Origin: Nilaparvata lugens
Lineage: Eukaryota; Arthropoda; Insecta; Hemiptera; Delphacidae
Reading direction: 5' to 3'
Assembly: GCF_014356525.2 (NCBI RefSeq)
Contig: NC_052511.1
Coordinates: 49,615,975 to 49,679,974, forward strand
DNA: 64,000 bases
Shown here: one piece after another, positions 11,954 to 23,040 of the stretch
Numbering within the stretch: the first letter of the stretch is position 1
How the letters are laid out: each line of letters begins with the position of its first letter
Program-made: the position numbers and the translations under genes
The notes under the pieces: model-generated
The model's database searches: none
Seen by the model: the letters and a program-made list of their open reading frames with translations, nothing else
What the model was told of the DNA's origin: nothing

Positions 11954-12589
11954 TAGAATTTTATAGAAACAAGAAGATTTATCTTACTACGATGTGAAAC
12001 TGAAGGAAGTATCACCTTCCTAAAATTTGATTTCCATCCCAATCCCAATAAAACTTTAACTTCATTGACCAAAACCAAGTTACTGCCCATCTTATCTGAG
12101 TTCCAATCTCTCTGACTAATTGGCAAAACAACAGAAACTTTTCTATTTAGTATTGTAGACAATAAGGTCAACAATTAAAACAATCAGTGTATTTAGTACC
12201 GGATTTCCCAAATAAACAATAGGGCATTAACATACATTGCTACAGTGAGATCAAATTCGAAATGTCAGCATTCCTTATGAATAACACCAATGTTCCCATT
12301 CAAACAATGCTGACAGTTTGAATGAATCTCATTGTAGTTCATCCTTTTAGTTTACAGTTGGTCAAGTTTCTTTGAACAATTAGTATTATAATAATACTTT
12401 TATTATATAATATATACAATTAGTATTAGTATAATACTTTTAAACAATTAGTATTATACTTTATAGAATAGGATAGAACGACTGCCTTTATTTTATACCT
12501 GGGAGGACGAAGTTAGGGCGCAGTCGGCCCTCTCTTACACTTAACCCTCAAATATACAGAAGTAGTGTCGATTGGCGCTTAATTGTCAT
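11954..12589. other. No gene; non-LTR tail near 12475-12560
   Basis: 12475-12560 (GGGCGCAGTCGGCCCTC) reappears in reverse at 53580-53690, where it ends in GGCAGTCATTCTATTCTATT, a repeat tail. The rest is AT-rich with no signal. Confidence 0.4.
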
Positions 12590-13530
12590 TATCAAAATTC
12601 TCATTAATCATTCGTAAACAGTACAGGGGAAATACTTTCACCATTGAAAATATTAATTTCACCCCATGCAAAGCCTATGGTAGTAATAATTGGAATACTG
12701 TGTACGTAGTAGTACAGTATCCTTCCTGCTCAAATCAAACCTGTACTGTAGGCTACAGAAGAGCCACGACATGTCAATTGGAAAATTTTCTCATTTTAAA
12801 TTGATATCTTCTCATTTACATTTGACGATTTCTCAAATACAATTCACTATTCTCAATTACATGTGATGACTTCCTAAATACAATTGTCTATTCTCATCTA
12901 CATCTGACATTCTCTCAATTACAAGTGACTATTCTCAAATACAGTTGATACTTTCTCAAATTAACTTGATACTTTCTCAAATAAAATTGGAATAGGTGTA
13001 GAATAATTTGAATAAGATAATGTCAATTATTGTAACTACAATTCACAGTCAGTAACTATTTAGCACTTGTTCTCCTGATTGATTATTAGTAGTATAATTA
13101 ATGTGTAATGCTCATTGGAATTCAGGATCATGAGAACATTTTAAATGTTCAATACTTGATTGGAAACTATTTTTCACTAGTTTTAAAACCTCTAGCGTTT
13201 TGACAACTGATCTTTTCTGCTGATTACATAATTTTTCTCAAAATCGACAAATCTTCTACAACTTTTCCAATTTTATTTGAGAAAGTATCAAGTTAATTTG
13301 AGAAAGTATCAATTGTATTTGAGAATAGTCAATTGTATTTGGGAAGTCATCACATGTAATTGAGAGTAGTGAATTGTATTGAGAAATCGTCAAATGTAAA
13401 TGAGAAGATATCAATTTAAAATGAGAAAATTTTCCAATTAACATGTCGTGACTCTTCTGTACTACAGTACAGGTGAAGTTATATTTTCCTCTATCCTGTT
13501 TATGAATGATAAATGAGTATCATTTCTATG
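12590..13530. mobile_element. Foldback-type element with internally repetitive arms
   Basis: Left arm (about 12590-12990) and right arm (about 13256-13530) are inverted copies, including CGACATGTCAATTGGAAAAT against ATTTTCCAATTAACATGTCG. Each arm contains an 18-20-base subrepeat (variants of TTCTCAAATACAATTGAC), the architecture of Foldback elements. The left arm carries an extra 70-base segment near 12670-12740. The same subrepeat returns at 13930-14175. Confidence 0.65.
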
Positions 13531-13573
13531 TATGTATTGACAACACGACTTTTGTCTCCAAACATTTTGTGAA

Positions 13574-13812
13574 ATATTGCACTTGATCAAATTCTCCATG
13601 TTCAGGTCGCAATTGAACTTTATCATCAATCAATTGAATCTCTTGATCAAGCAATTCGGCAATTCTTCAATTGATTTTGGGGCTTGGAATATTGCACTTG
13701 ATGAAGATCAAATTCTCCATGTTCAAGTCGCAATTGAAGTTTATCATCAATCAATTGAATCTCTTGATCAAGCAATTCGGCAATTCTTCAATGGATTTTG
13801 GGGCTTGAAAAT
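13574..13812. repeat. Tandem duplication, about 117-bp unit, two copies
   Basis: The block with CTCCATGTTCA and CAATCAATTGAATCTCTTG occurs twice in direct orientation with few differences. Confidence 0.85.
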
Positions 13813-15640
13813 AATTTTTCATTTAAAAACTAAACGTTTTATTGGAATATAAAATATATTATCATATTATTTGTTATGAGTAGGCTACAGTTATGAGAAA
13901 TATAAGTACTGGAAGAACTGGTTTTTCAAAATCATTTCTCAATTAAAACTGACAACTTCTCGATTTCAAATCGGATGTTATCAAATACTTCCTCAAATAA
14001 AAATCACTATTCTCAACTACAAGTGATGACTTCTCAAATACAATTGACTATTCTCAACTACATCTGACGTTTTCTCAATATAAATGACTGTTCTCAATAT
14101 TACAATTGATACTTTCTCAAATATAAATGACTATTCTCAATTACAATATTGATACTTTCTCGAATACAGTTGGAAAAGATGTAGTTGAATCTTTTGATCT
14201 ACAGTCAGTGCATGATCACTGATTACATTTTTCTCACTGATTAGTTGAATTTTGAATTATTTCCCAATTGGCTAATTAGTCGTCACTTTAAGTATAATCG
14301 TTGACCTGCCTTCAGTTTTTAACCAGCCATTAAGGTGAACACAATTTTAATTTAGCAACGAATATGCACAAGGTAACCATTCCGAAATATTACATCTTCA
14401 AATTATAATGTTTGCAACACAACATTTGACATCAACACATATTCTTGTCACATGTCACAACATATTTTTACTTCATTTCTGTCTCACAGTGACATAATTA
14501 ATTCACTCGAATCGACAGAATATGACCACTACATTATGATGATGGCCAACTTCAAATGATGGTAATGGAAGTTGAAGAAGAAGAAGAAGAAGAAGAAGAA
14601 GAAGAAGAAAAAGAACTTCTTCTCCGTCTCCATTATCAAATTCTCTTTCTTCATTATCTTCATAATCTCCTCCCTCTCCTACTTTTGCTTCTTTCTCTTC
14701 TATTTCACACTCTCTCTCTCTCCTTCTTCCTTGTCAGCACGCATGAGGTAAAGTGCACAAGTTGAATGTTGCAACTTCTTCTTCTTCTTCTTCTTCTTCT
14801 TCTCTTCTCTTCCTCTTCTTCTAACTGTACTTGGCGCGCGCGGGGCTACATTCCACGCAGATCCGTTACCTTATCGTGAGAAAGGATGGAGCTAGGCCAC
14901 TGAGGCACGAGTGTTAGAGAGACAGCTATATGGTTGATAGAAAAGGAAGCCAGTGAGAGGTTTATTGATAGCATTGAAACAGATGCAGGGGAGAAGATGA
15001 GAGAATATCCTCTGATATGGAAGAGAGAGAGCGTTGTAGAGAGAGTGAAGTAGTGAATGAAAGAGAGAATGTTTTCGAGTGTTAGTCAAAATTTGATAAT
15101 GCGAGTAATAAGGAGAGATAAAGAAAGATTGATGTAGAGGAAAAAAGGAAGAGAGAGACAGTGAGAGAAAAGCGGAAAATGTGATTGAAAGAGAGAGAGA
15201 AAAAGTGAATGAAAAGTTGTTGAGTGTGAGTCAAATTTTTTAGTGCTAGTGAGAGAGTAGTATTGAGAGAATAATATAGAGAGAGAAAGAGTGAGAGTGA
15301 GCGAAAGACCTGTTTAGTTCTCAAGTAGTGGAGGTAAAAGACGTTTGCAATGAACTTTGTACCAGGTACAGTAATAATTCCAAGCTGGAATTCTCACACT
15401 GTACTATGCTAGACTCTTTGACTTCACCTGTTAACTGTGAATGGAGAGATGCAGTCAGTTACAGTGAATGAGAAAGTTAAGAAGTGTGGTAAGGTGGAAG
15501 AAAATAAGAAAGAATAGTAGATGATGAAAAACTATAAAGATGAAGGAAGAAGAAGAAATTGAAGAAGAGGATGTTGAATAAGATGAAGGGAGTACACAAA
15601 ATTGGAGAAGATTAAGTAAGGAAAAGAATTTGAAGAAGAA
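13813..15640. other. Low-complexity region, GAA/CTT and GA/CT-rich, no gene
   Basis: 13930-14175 repeats the foldback-arm subunit. 14571-14610 is (GAA)n and 14775-14815 (CTT)n. 14950-15310 is GA-rich. 15490-15645 is GAAGAA-rich. Open frames here code only Glu/Lys or Ser/Leu runs. Confidence 0.6.
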
Positions 15641-15644
15641 GAAG

Positions 15645-15935
15645 AAGAATTGATTGATTGATTGGGTACTTTATTTATGTAGATTACAATATATACTGGC
15701 TTATACACTTATATACAATAGCTGACAATACAGAAAAATTATAGATGAATTTACATAATATAGACTAAGAAAATAATTATTGAACTGTATATGATATGAA
15801 ATAGTAATTTGTAATATAATAAGTATAAATAATAATTAAATTGTTCTGCATCTATATAAATTGGCGTAGCTTTGGACATATCAATGTCCATTCTTCGGAA
15901 AGAATATTAAAAATATCCTCCCCACTAGCTCTCTA
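15645..15935 (-). mobile_element. Non-LTR/SINE-like 3' end, reverse copy
   Basis: Reverse copy of the 186-425/783-1045 repeat: TTGATTGATTGATTGGGTAC at the tail and GGACATATCAATGTCC at the other end. Confidence 0.65.
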
Positions 15936-15959
15936 CCAAAAGTGGGAGGAGAAGAAGAA

Positions 15960-16533
15960 GAAGAAGGCGATGAAGAAGGAAGTAGAAGAGGAAAAAGATG
16001 TTGAAGAAGGATAAGAAGTTGATGATAAAGAGGAAAACGTTGAAACCGTTAATATATCCAACTTATGTTTACATTGCCTCATACGTGCTGCAGAAAAAAG
16101 AAGAAGAGGGAGAAGAAGAAGAAGAAGAAGAAGACGTCGGAGAGAAGGATGAGGATGAGAAAGAGGTGTGGTGTGGTGTGGTGTTGTGTGGTGAAGAAGA
16201 AGCTGGAAGATTTGAAGATTGAGAAAGGACAAAAGAAGAAGGAATAGGCAGGTACCTATTTGGTAATCAACTACGCCTCTATCCTTACATAATATCCATT
16301 CACCTCTTTTACTAGTAAGTGCATCGTATGTAGAGGTTATGCATAGAATACAGTACACGTTCTGTACTTACTCTTCAAGTAGGCTACAGCACAGTATACA
16401 AGTATTTTAGTAGTACAGTATACTATAGTGATACAGTTCACTCATTTCGGACTTTTAATGTTACCAAAATTTGGGAGAGATATAGTATAAGGTAATCTTA
16501 GTTTTTCTCTCCCGGTCTGTGCTTGATTTTAAA
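15960..16533. repeat. Duplicated block, copy 1 (partner 49540-50087)
   Basis: GAA-rich sequence, then the phrase TATGTTTACATTGCCTCATA, then about 300 bases ending GATTTTAAACTAG, all repeated in the same order at 49540-50087 with small differences. No coding content. Confidence 0.8.
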
Positions 16534-16676
16534 CTAGTAGTTCTGTGAACAGTAGACCTCACGCAGTATTCTCATCCACAAGAACCTGATTGAAACTATA
16601 GACCTTATGGAAATACAGCAATAGACTGGCTTCTCCACACATCTGTGTAATCACTTGTCAGCTGATTTATGATTTA

Positions 16677-17364
16677 TCTATATATATATATATATATAAA
16701 AGCGAAATGGCACTCACTCACTGACTGACTGACTGCACCACTCACTCACTCACTCACTCACTCACTCCACTCACTCGCACATAACTAAAAATCTACCGGA
16801 CCAAAATCGTTCAAATTTGGTAGTATGTTCAGTTGGCCTTTAGAGGCGCACTAAGAAATCTTTTGGCAATATTTTAACTCTAAGGGTTGTTTTTAAGGGT
16901 TTAAGTTCGTCTTTAGCATGTATATTCTTCTTTCCCAATCTCTCAATTATAATTGAAATTTCCATATCATATGTTACTATAGAACTATAATCTAGATAGA
17001 GTACCTTTTCGAAACAGGTGTTAACTGGCAACTAAATTAATAATTTTGTCAGGTTGGCATTAAGTTGAGTTGACTGATTAGGTTGGCACCAAGTTGAAGA
17101 TCTTAATGCATTTATCGCGGAAAAATTGATTGGGCACTGCTACTTCAATCCTGGAATATTATTACTAGCCGCCAGGCTCGCTTCGCTCGCCATATCCGTT
17201 TAGCCAGACGTTTAGTATGGACCCCCGACTGGATTGCTCTAAACATATGATAAAAATGCTCAAATGAAAAATGCAGGCGAGCGAAGCGAGCCTGGATCTC
17301 ATTCTTGGACGATCCAGTCGGGGGTCCAGGAGGATATGGCGAGCGAAGCGAGCCTGACGGCTAG
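16677..17364 (+). mobile_element. Helitron family A, complete non-autonomous copy
   Basis: It starts TCTATATATATATATATA (TC end, preceded by A) and ends GCGAGCCTGACGGCTAG followed by T. The CTAG end, A/T insertion site and absence of a target duplication are Helitron hallmarks. A reversed copy of the 3' end lies inside at about 17164-17210. No Rep/helicase frame. Confidence 0.8.
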
Positions 17365-17391
17365 TGTGAATAATTCTATAGTCTGATTTTT

Positions 17392-17534
17392 AATTTCTTG
17401 CCCTATTACCATAGGTAAGGAAAGTATGCTTTCCGAAAAAATTAAGGTACCCAAATTTCTAATTTCTATACGTTTCAAGATCCCCTGATTCCAAAAAAGT
17501 GGTTTTGGGTATGGGGCTGTATGTGTGTGTGTGG

Positions 17535-17597
<63 letters not shown>

Positions 17598-18245
17598 AGT
17601 GTATGTGCGTCTGTGTACACGATATCTCATCTCCCAATTAACGGAATGACTTGAAATTTGGAACTTAAGGTCCTTTCACTATAAGGGTCCGACACGAACA
17701 ATTTCGATCAAATGCAATTCAAGATGGCGGCTAAAATGGCGAAAATGTTGTCAAAAACAGGGTTTTTCGTGATTTTCTCGGAAACGGCTCCAACGATTTT
17801 GATCAAATTCATACCTCAAATAGTCATCGATAAGCTCTATCAACTGCCACAAGTCCCATATCTGTAAAAGGATGTTTCAGGAGCTCCGCCCCATCAATGC
17901 AGATAGATTCCCAATCATCAGGCTTCAGATACAATTGAAACAGAGAAAATCAAGTGGAGTAGATTGAGCATGAAAATCTCTACAATTCAGTAACATTTCC
18001 ACCTAAAATTGAAAATAAGCTTTAAATTCGAGAAAATGTGATTATTCAATTGCAAATTAATGTTGATTCTATTAAATCATTCACTATGAAGAGATAGCAG
18101 ACCTCATGTGTGTCTCCAGCGTTATTGCCCTGTCACCAGCTGGCTCAAATATTTGAATAGTAGACTTGAGATGCGCGGGAACACTAGCGTCAGGTGATCA
18201 ATTTTCATAACGGCAAGGAAAGTTGTGTGAGTGCGCCACACCAGA
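17392..18245. mobile_element. Element S, 0.85 kb, flanked by TTTTT
   Basis: It runs from AATTTCTTGCCCTATTACC to GTGCGCCACACCAGA, with TTTTT on both sides (17387-17391, 18246-18250), a likely 5-base target duplication. A second full copy at 27435-28248 is also flanked by TTTTT. Near-terminal CTTTCCTTGCC and GGCAAGGAAAG are inverted. It holds a (TG)n run at 17521-17594 in place of a short one in the other copy. Class unknown. Confidence 0.65.
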
Positions 18246-18646
18246 TTTTTACTCTAATATTGGCGTATGAAGGAGGCTCCTTTTCCCTTTTATATTATCC
18301 TTGAAATGCAAAATTTCCAAAAACCTTGTATATACGTCGACGCGCAATTAAAAAAGGAACATACCTGTCAAATTTCATGAAAATCCATTTCCGCGTTTCG
18401 CAGTAAATGCGCAACATATAAACATATAAACATTAAAACATTAAGAGAAATGCCAAACCGTCGACTTGAATCTTAGACCTCACTTCGCTCGGTCAAAAAG
18501 AATAAATAACGAATAAAGTCATATCATTGTGCTGTATAGTTTGTTGTAAACATTAAAATTTTCTTAACACATGACTATAATTTATTATGAGATTCAATAT
18601 TATAAAGTGATAGCATTGTTTCAATGGTAAAATCGATCTATATCTA

Positions 18647-19353
18647 TCCTATACTATTAAACGAGCGACTTCTATTTATATGTCTATATTTTTAGATGTT
18701 TAGATGTTTGGATGTTTAGATGTTTATATGTTTGTATGTTTGTATTTCACCGGATCTCGAAAACTGCTCCAACGATTCTCACGAAATTTGGAACAGAGTA
18801 GGTTAATGATATGAAATTTCGATTGAACTAGGTCTCAAACCTGGGATAAGTCGCTGAAAGACATTAAAAGGATAAATACGTCCTTGGAAAAACAGCTGAA
18901 AATTTTGTCGTCTGTCGATACCGTAATGGAAGTGAGTGAGCGAATGCGTGTGTGGGTTATTCCTCAGCTGATGTCACGAGAAGAATAATTCAGCAAGAAA
19001 AAACTTATTTTTGTTTATATTTCTTTTTTTAGAAAACATGTATACTTCGGGAAGTCCAAAATAGTAACTAGATCCTGTTAGTGTATAATAGTACATAGTA
19101 TATTAATAGTAACAAATTAATATTGTAGCAAACATAGTATATTATTCTAATGGAGTTTATATTATATTACGTGATTATGATTGTGATATTATCTTTGTAT
19201 GTGTGAATATCACTATGTATATGTGACTATTCATATTATCGTATTTGTGATTGATGTACCTTTTGTACGACTGAAAAAAAACTATAAATTCGATCTTTCG
19301 TTACAATTTTTCTATGCTTTTACGATCCAGAGCCAAGCTCGGTCCCCCGATAT
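18647..19353 (+). mobile_element. Helitron-like family B copy
   Basis: TCCTATACTATTAAACGAGC at the start after A; AAGCTCGGTCCCCCGATAT at the end. Confidence 0.6.
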
Positions 19354-19740
19354 TTAATATAATAAAGGAAAGAATTGGCTTATACACGTACGGGATGGGA
19401 AATTCTCTAATGACGCATCAACACGTCTGAACTACTCAACTGATCAATTTGAAAATTTGCATATCATAGATTCTTGATTTAACGAGGATGGTTAAAGGTA
19501 TATTTCAATTTCTTCAAGATTTCAGTATGTCAAGTTTTCATATTGCAAGTTCTTAATAATTAGACCATCGCGGAGAACGGATTACCTGCTAGTCAATAAT
19601 TATGAAATTATCAGTTAACTATAATCAATGTTAATAATCTTAATACAATCTGTGTCACGTTATTCTTTATTTAAATAACGATTAGCCTCCTGCTTGGCAT
19701 CAGTCGGTAAAGCATGAGATTTGGTATAATTAGGTCGTGG
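19354..19740. repeat. Duplicated block (partner 51001-51300) and tRNA-like SINE fragment at the gap
   Basis: 19356-19650 matches 51001-51290 (for example GATTACCTGCTAGTCA in both). 19681-19740 has an A-box-like TTGGCATCAGTCGG and ends GGTCGTGG, resembling the 5' half of a tRNA-derived SINE cut by the gap. Confidence 0.6.
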
Positions 19741-19840
19741 NNNNNNNNNNNNNNNNNNNNNNNNNNNNNNNNNNNNNNNNNNNNNNNNNNNNNNNNNNNN
19801 NNNNNNNNNNNNNNNNNNNNNNNNNNNNNNNNNNNNNNNN
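19741..19840. other. Assembly gap of 100 N
   Basis: Unknown sequence of conventional length; it interrupts an LRR exon. Confidence 1.
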
Positions 19841-19957
19841 CAATAAGATTGGAAGACAGATTGAAGAGCTTCAATTGGTCGAAAGCTTTGGCGGCCACAG
19901 TTGGAAATTCGCTGAGGAAATTTGCTGACAAGTCAAGTTCTTCAACGTGTTGAGCTC
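19841..19957 (-). CDS. Extracellular LRR protein, fifth visible exon, cut by the assembly gap
   Basis: Partial exon. It starts after the acceptor TTTCAACAG (19958) and completes the codon left by the 23878-24048 exon (G+GA = Gly). It encodes the end of LRR 7 (GAQH), LRR 8 (VEELDLSANFLSEFP...) and the opening of LRR 9 (LKLFNLSSNLI) before running into the 100 unknown bases at 19740-19841. The exon end and donor are missing. The sequence on the far side of the gap is a tRNA-like SINE fragment, so the gap hides at least an exon/intron boundary. No further LRR repeats were found between 1 and 19740, so the C-terminal part of the protein is not in this window, or is lost by misassembly. Confidence 0.85.
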
Positions 19958-20101
19958 CTGTTGAAATAAAAAGTGAGTTTTCATTAGTTATAATCCATTA
20001 TATCATTATTATTTTATTCACAATCACAAATCATAAATTAAAATATGATTGGGAGAAGACAACAGGCATAGCCCAAAACTGTCTTCTCCCAAATTTTTAC
20101 A

Positions 20102-20820
20102 AATAAAAGTTTCAAAAAAGAATGAGGTTAGATTTCACTTTTCACTTTAAAAAGTCCAATTCAAAACTAATGACTAAACTAAAACTTTTTAATTTTAATA
20201 TTTTAAAACTAATGGTGTAAGTGCACGTCCAGTGCCAACATACCTATTATCAAATTTTTGGTTGTGATCGATTTAATATGTTATTTTGAGCATAAAATCA
20301 CAAAAAATTAAAGGGCGCTCACTATTGTTTTTTAATAAACTAAGTTCAAAGTAGCACAGTTTTACATGCATTTAACCTATGAGTAGCAGCCATTTTGATT
20401 ATTGAAATCATCAAATTATGATATTCCTAATCTGAGTTTTCCTAACCCAAAGCTTTTCCTAACCTAAGCTTTCCTAACATAAAGCTTTTCCTAACCTACA
20501 GCCTTTCCTAACCTTAGCTACTTATGGCTGCTACTTATAGGTTAAATTCATGTAAAGTTCTGCTACTTTGAACTTAATTTATTTTAAAAACAATAGTGAG
20601 CGCCGTTTAATTTTTGTGATTTTGTGCTCAAAATAACATACTAAATCGATCCCAACCAAAAATTTGAAGACAGGTATGTAGGCACTGGACGTGCACTTTA
20701 GCCATAAAAGTTTCAAAAAAGAATGAGTTAGATTTCACTTTTCACTTCAAAAAGTCCAATTTGCACTTCAAAACGAATGACTAAACTGAAACTTTTTAAT
20801 TTTAATATTTTAAAACTAAT
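20102..20820. mobile_element. Foldback element between about 110-bp direct repeats
   Basis: 20102-20212 and 20703-20820 are direct copies (ATAAAAGTTTCAAAAAAGAA at each start). Between them lies an inverted-repeat element, about 20218-20701, with ends GTGCACGTCCAGTGCC and GGCACTGGACGTGCAC and arms of about 180 bases. Its loop holds short repeats of CTTTTCCTAACC. Confidence 0.8.
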
Positions 20821-20939
20821 TAACAACAGAAATATTTCTCTCAAATCTCTTCAAATTGGGAATTTTTGAGTTATTTTACAAAATTTTGAGCCAGAAAAGA
20901 AACACAACTTCTCTATTAGCACAGCTGTAATAAACATTA

Positions 20940-22050
20940 CACATTATAGTTATGAGAACGCGGCCCGGCAACCGAGCTCCTTTGTTACAGTAGGGAATCA
21001 GCTGCCGGGGAGACTAGTTGACGCAATTGTATTTTTGCCAGGGTATCGGCTGACGCCTGTAGTCAAAATTGCAAGGAGCTTAGTTGTCATGGAGACAGCT
21101 TGGCGGTGACCCGTTCTGGGAACGCACTAACCAAGTTCCCCGTCAGCCGAGCTCCTTTGAGAGCCACTTTCGAGGAGATTGGTTGACGGCGTCAACCGAG
21201 CTCCTGAGAGAGGAGCTTGGTTGTCGTCTACGGTCCCGACAACCAGTTCCCTTCTAACCAGTAGGGGATTAGCTGTCGGGGAGACTCATTGACGCCGACA
21301 ACCAAGCTCCTCGCACGCTCAAGTCAAAAATTGTGTTTAAAACATTCCCTCCAAATTCCTTTATCATTGTTCTATTGTTGCAAAAATGGAGATTTCACAC
21401 TCAACATTAAAGCTGCTGAAAAAGGTGTAGGGAAATTCGTAAAAGTGTGAAATTATACATCAAATCGAAGAGAATTTAATGTTCTATAAGCTCATAATCA
21501 GCATGGATTTTTCCCATCGATTTTTGAAAATTTATAAGAGCAAAAATAGAAAAAAATTGGTGGAAAACGTGTTTTTTTTCATAAATGTCACACGCACACC
21601 TTCAAGAGCGGATATCTCGAAAACTAGAGGAGATATAGAAAAAATTGTGGTATGAATATTGTAGGAAATTATGTAAGCTTTAATTTGTTATATGTCAGTC
21701 AAGTCCTTAAGATACATACTTTTTGAGTTTTATGCGAGAAACCAAAAAATGGTACCTTTAAACCACCCCCACCCCCTTAGCACAGGGGGTAGGGGTGGGG
21801 ACTTTTGATATGTTTACCTCCTACTACCCTAAACAGAACTGCGGGGTCAAAAATTGTCTTCCCAACTTTTCCCCCTATACCCTTTTTTGAGCATTCATTG
21901 CCTGGACTACAGAGTTTTCGCGACTAAACTGACATAGGCCTATACTCGTATTTCGTGCACTTATTCAATGGATTTTGGAACAGTCCTCGAAACATGCCTG
22001 GTTTTACCAGTCATTCATTGCTTTTTGACAAGTTATATCACACTTTTCAA
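20940..22050. repeat. GC-rich diverged relatives of the 68-bp minisatellite, then unmarked sequence
   Basis: 20960-21320 contains repeated phrases (GGGGAGACTAGTTGACG, CAACCGAGCTCCT, GAGCTTGGTTGTC) related to the array at 23041-23640. 21320-22050 has no gene; a C/G-rich patch lies at 21760-21800. Confidence 0.5.
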
Positions 22051-22312
22051 GAACCAATAGTTCAAACTTCATAAAGAGGTTCATCTTAGGTATTGGTTCA
22101 TATTTTTATGTTCTTATCCAAGAGCTACATTTCAAAACAACAAGCGAGTGAAGCGAAGTGAAGTTTATTGAATTCTGTTCAGGGAACCAATAATTCAAAC
22201 TTCATAAAAAGGTTCAGCTTAGGTATTGGTTCATATTTTTATGTTCTTTTATCCAAGAGCTACATTTCAAAACAACAAGCGAGTGAAGCGAAGTTTATTG
22301 AATTCTGTTCAG
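22051..22312. repeat. Tandem duplication, about 132-bp unit, two copies
   Basis: GAACCAATAGTTCAAACTTC...GAATTCTGTTCAG occurs twice in direct orientation. Confidence 0.85.
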
Positions 22313-22548
22313 CTTTCCAACGTATTTAGAGGCATCAATATATACTGGTAACATAATATTCTGTTACAATTCGTCCAGAGCGCAAGGCTCGCATGGCCCT
22401 TAGGCCGCTCCTATACGTACTTACATATACTGTATTATATACATACAGGAATCACTTGCGAGACGTACAAACACTCATTCTGAAAATGCTTGCCAATCCA
22501 ATTAGATTAACATTTCCGAGTCAGTTAGATTCGAAAAGAGTTCATTTA

Positions 22549-22921
22549 GGGCCGGTTTCCGAGCTTGGGATTTAGCTAAGTTCTAGACTTTGAACAGCTG
22601 GAGTCGGAAAATTAGCTTTCCAAAACGGGGCGTAGTCACAGTTTTTATAACAGTAGACGCAGTTTTTATTTTCTCATTTTCATAATTGGAAACGTTTTTC
22701 CTTGACGAAATTAAATATTTCTAAATAATTCAAAATAGCTGATACATTACACTATTTCCTCTTTATTTTATTTTTTGATCAATTTTCTAGTTTTTAAAAT
22801 TTAATTCAAACGTGACTTTGACAATGACTACGACTACGCCCCGTTTTGGAAAGCCAATTTTCTGACGCCAGCTGTTAAAAGTCTAGAACTTAGCTTAATC
22901 CCGAGCTCGGAAACCCGGCCC
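22549..22921. mobile_element. PIF/Harbinger-like MITE with TTA target duplication
   Basis: Inverted ends GGGCCGGTTTCCGAGC and CTCGGAAACCCGGCCC, with arms extending about 100 bases to GGGGCGTAGTC/GACTACGCCCC. TTA flanks both sides (22546-22548, 22922-22924). A 3-base TWA duplication is the PIF/Harbinger rule. No transposase. Confidence 0.8.
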
Positions 22922-23040
22922 TTAATGTTTGCAGTGATAGAAGTGACACCATTAACAAGCTTTTCTTCTAATAATCGAATTAAAGAATGTGTGAAACAGT
23001 GTCTGTGATTGTACTACTCCCCCGCCCACTTCAAGCTGGT

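Larger units (their letters stand above)
16534..18496 (-). mobile_element. Family H1 element interrupted by a Helitron A and an S element
   Basis: The H1 sequence is present in order but split at 16677-17364 by Helitron A and at 17392-18245 by element S. Removing both restores the 0.4 kb H1 seen intact at 8472-8895. Confidence 0.75.

Noticed and set aside
11953..12174. 73-codon minus frame
   Set aside because: No motif and no splice partners; likely chance.
17299..17637. 112-codon frame with Thr-His repeats
   Set aside because: Reads through a (TG)n run inside element S.
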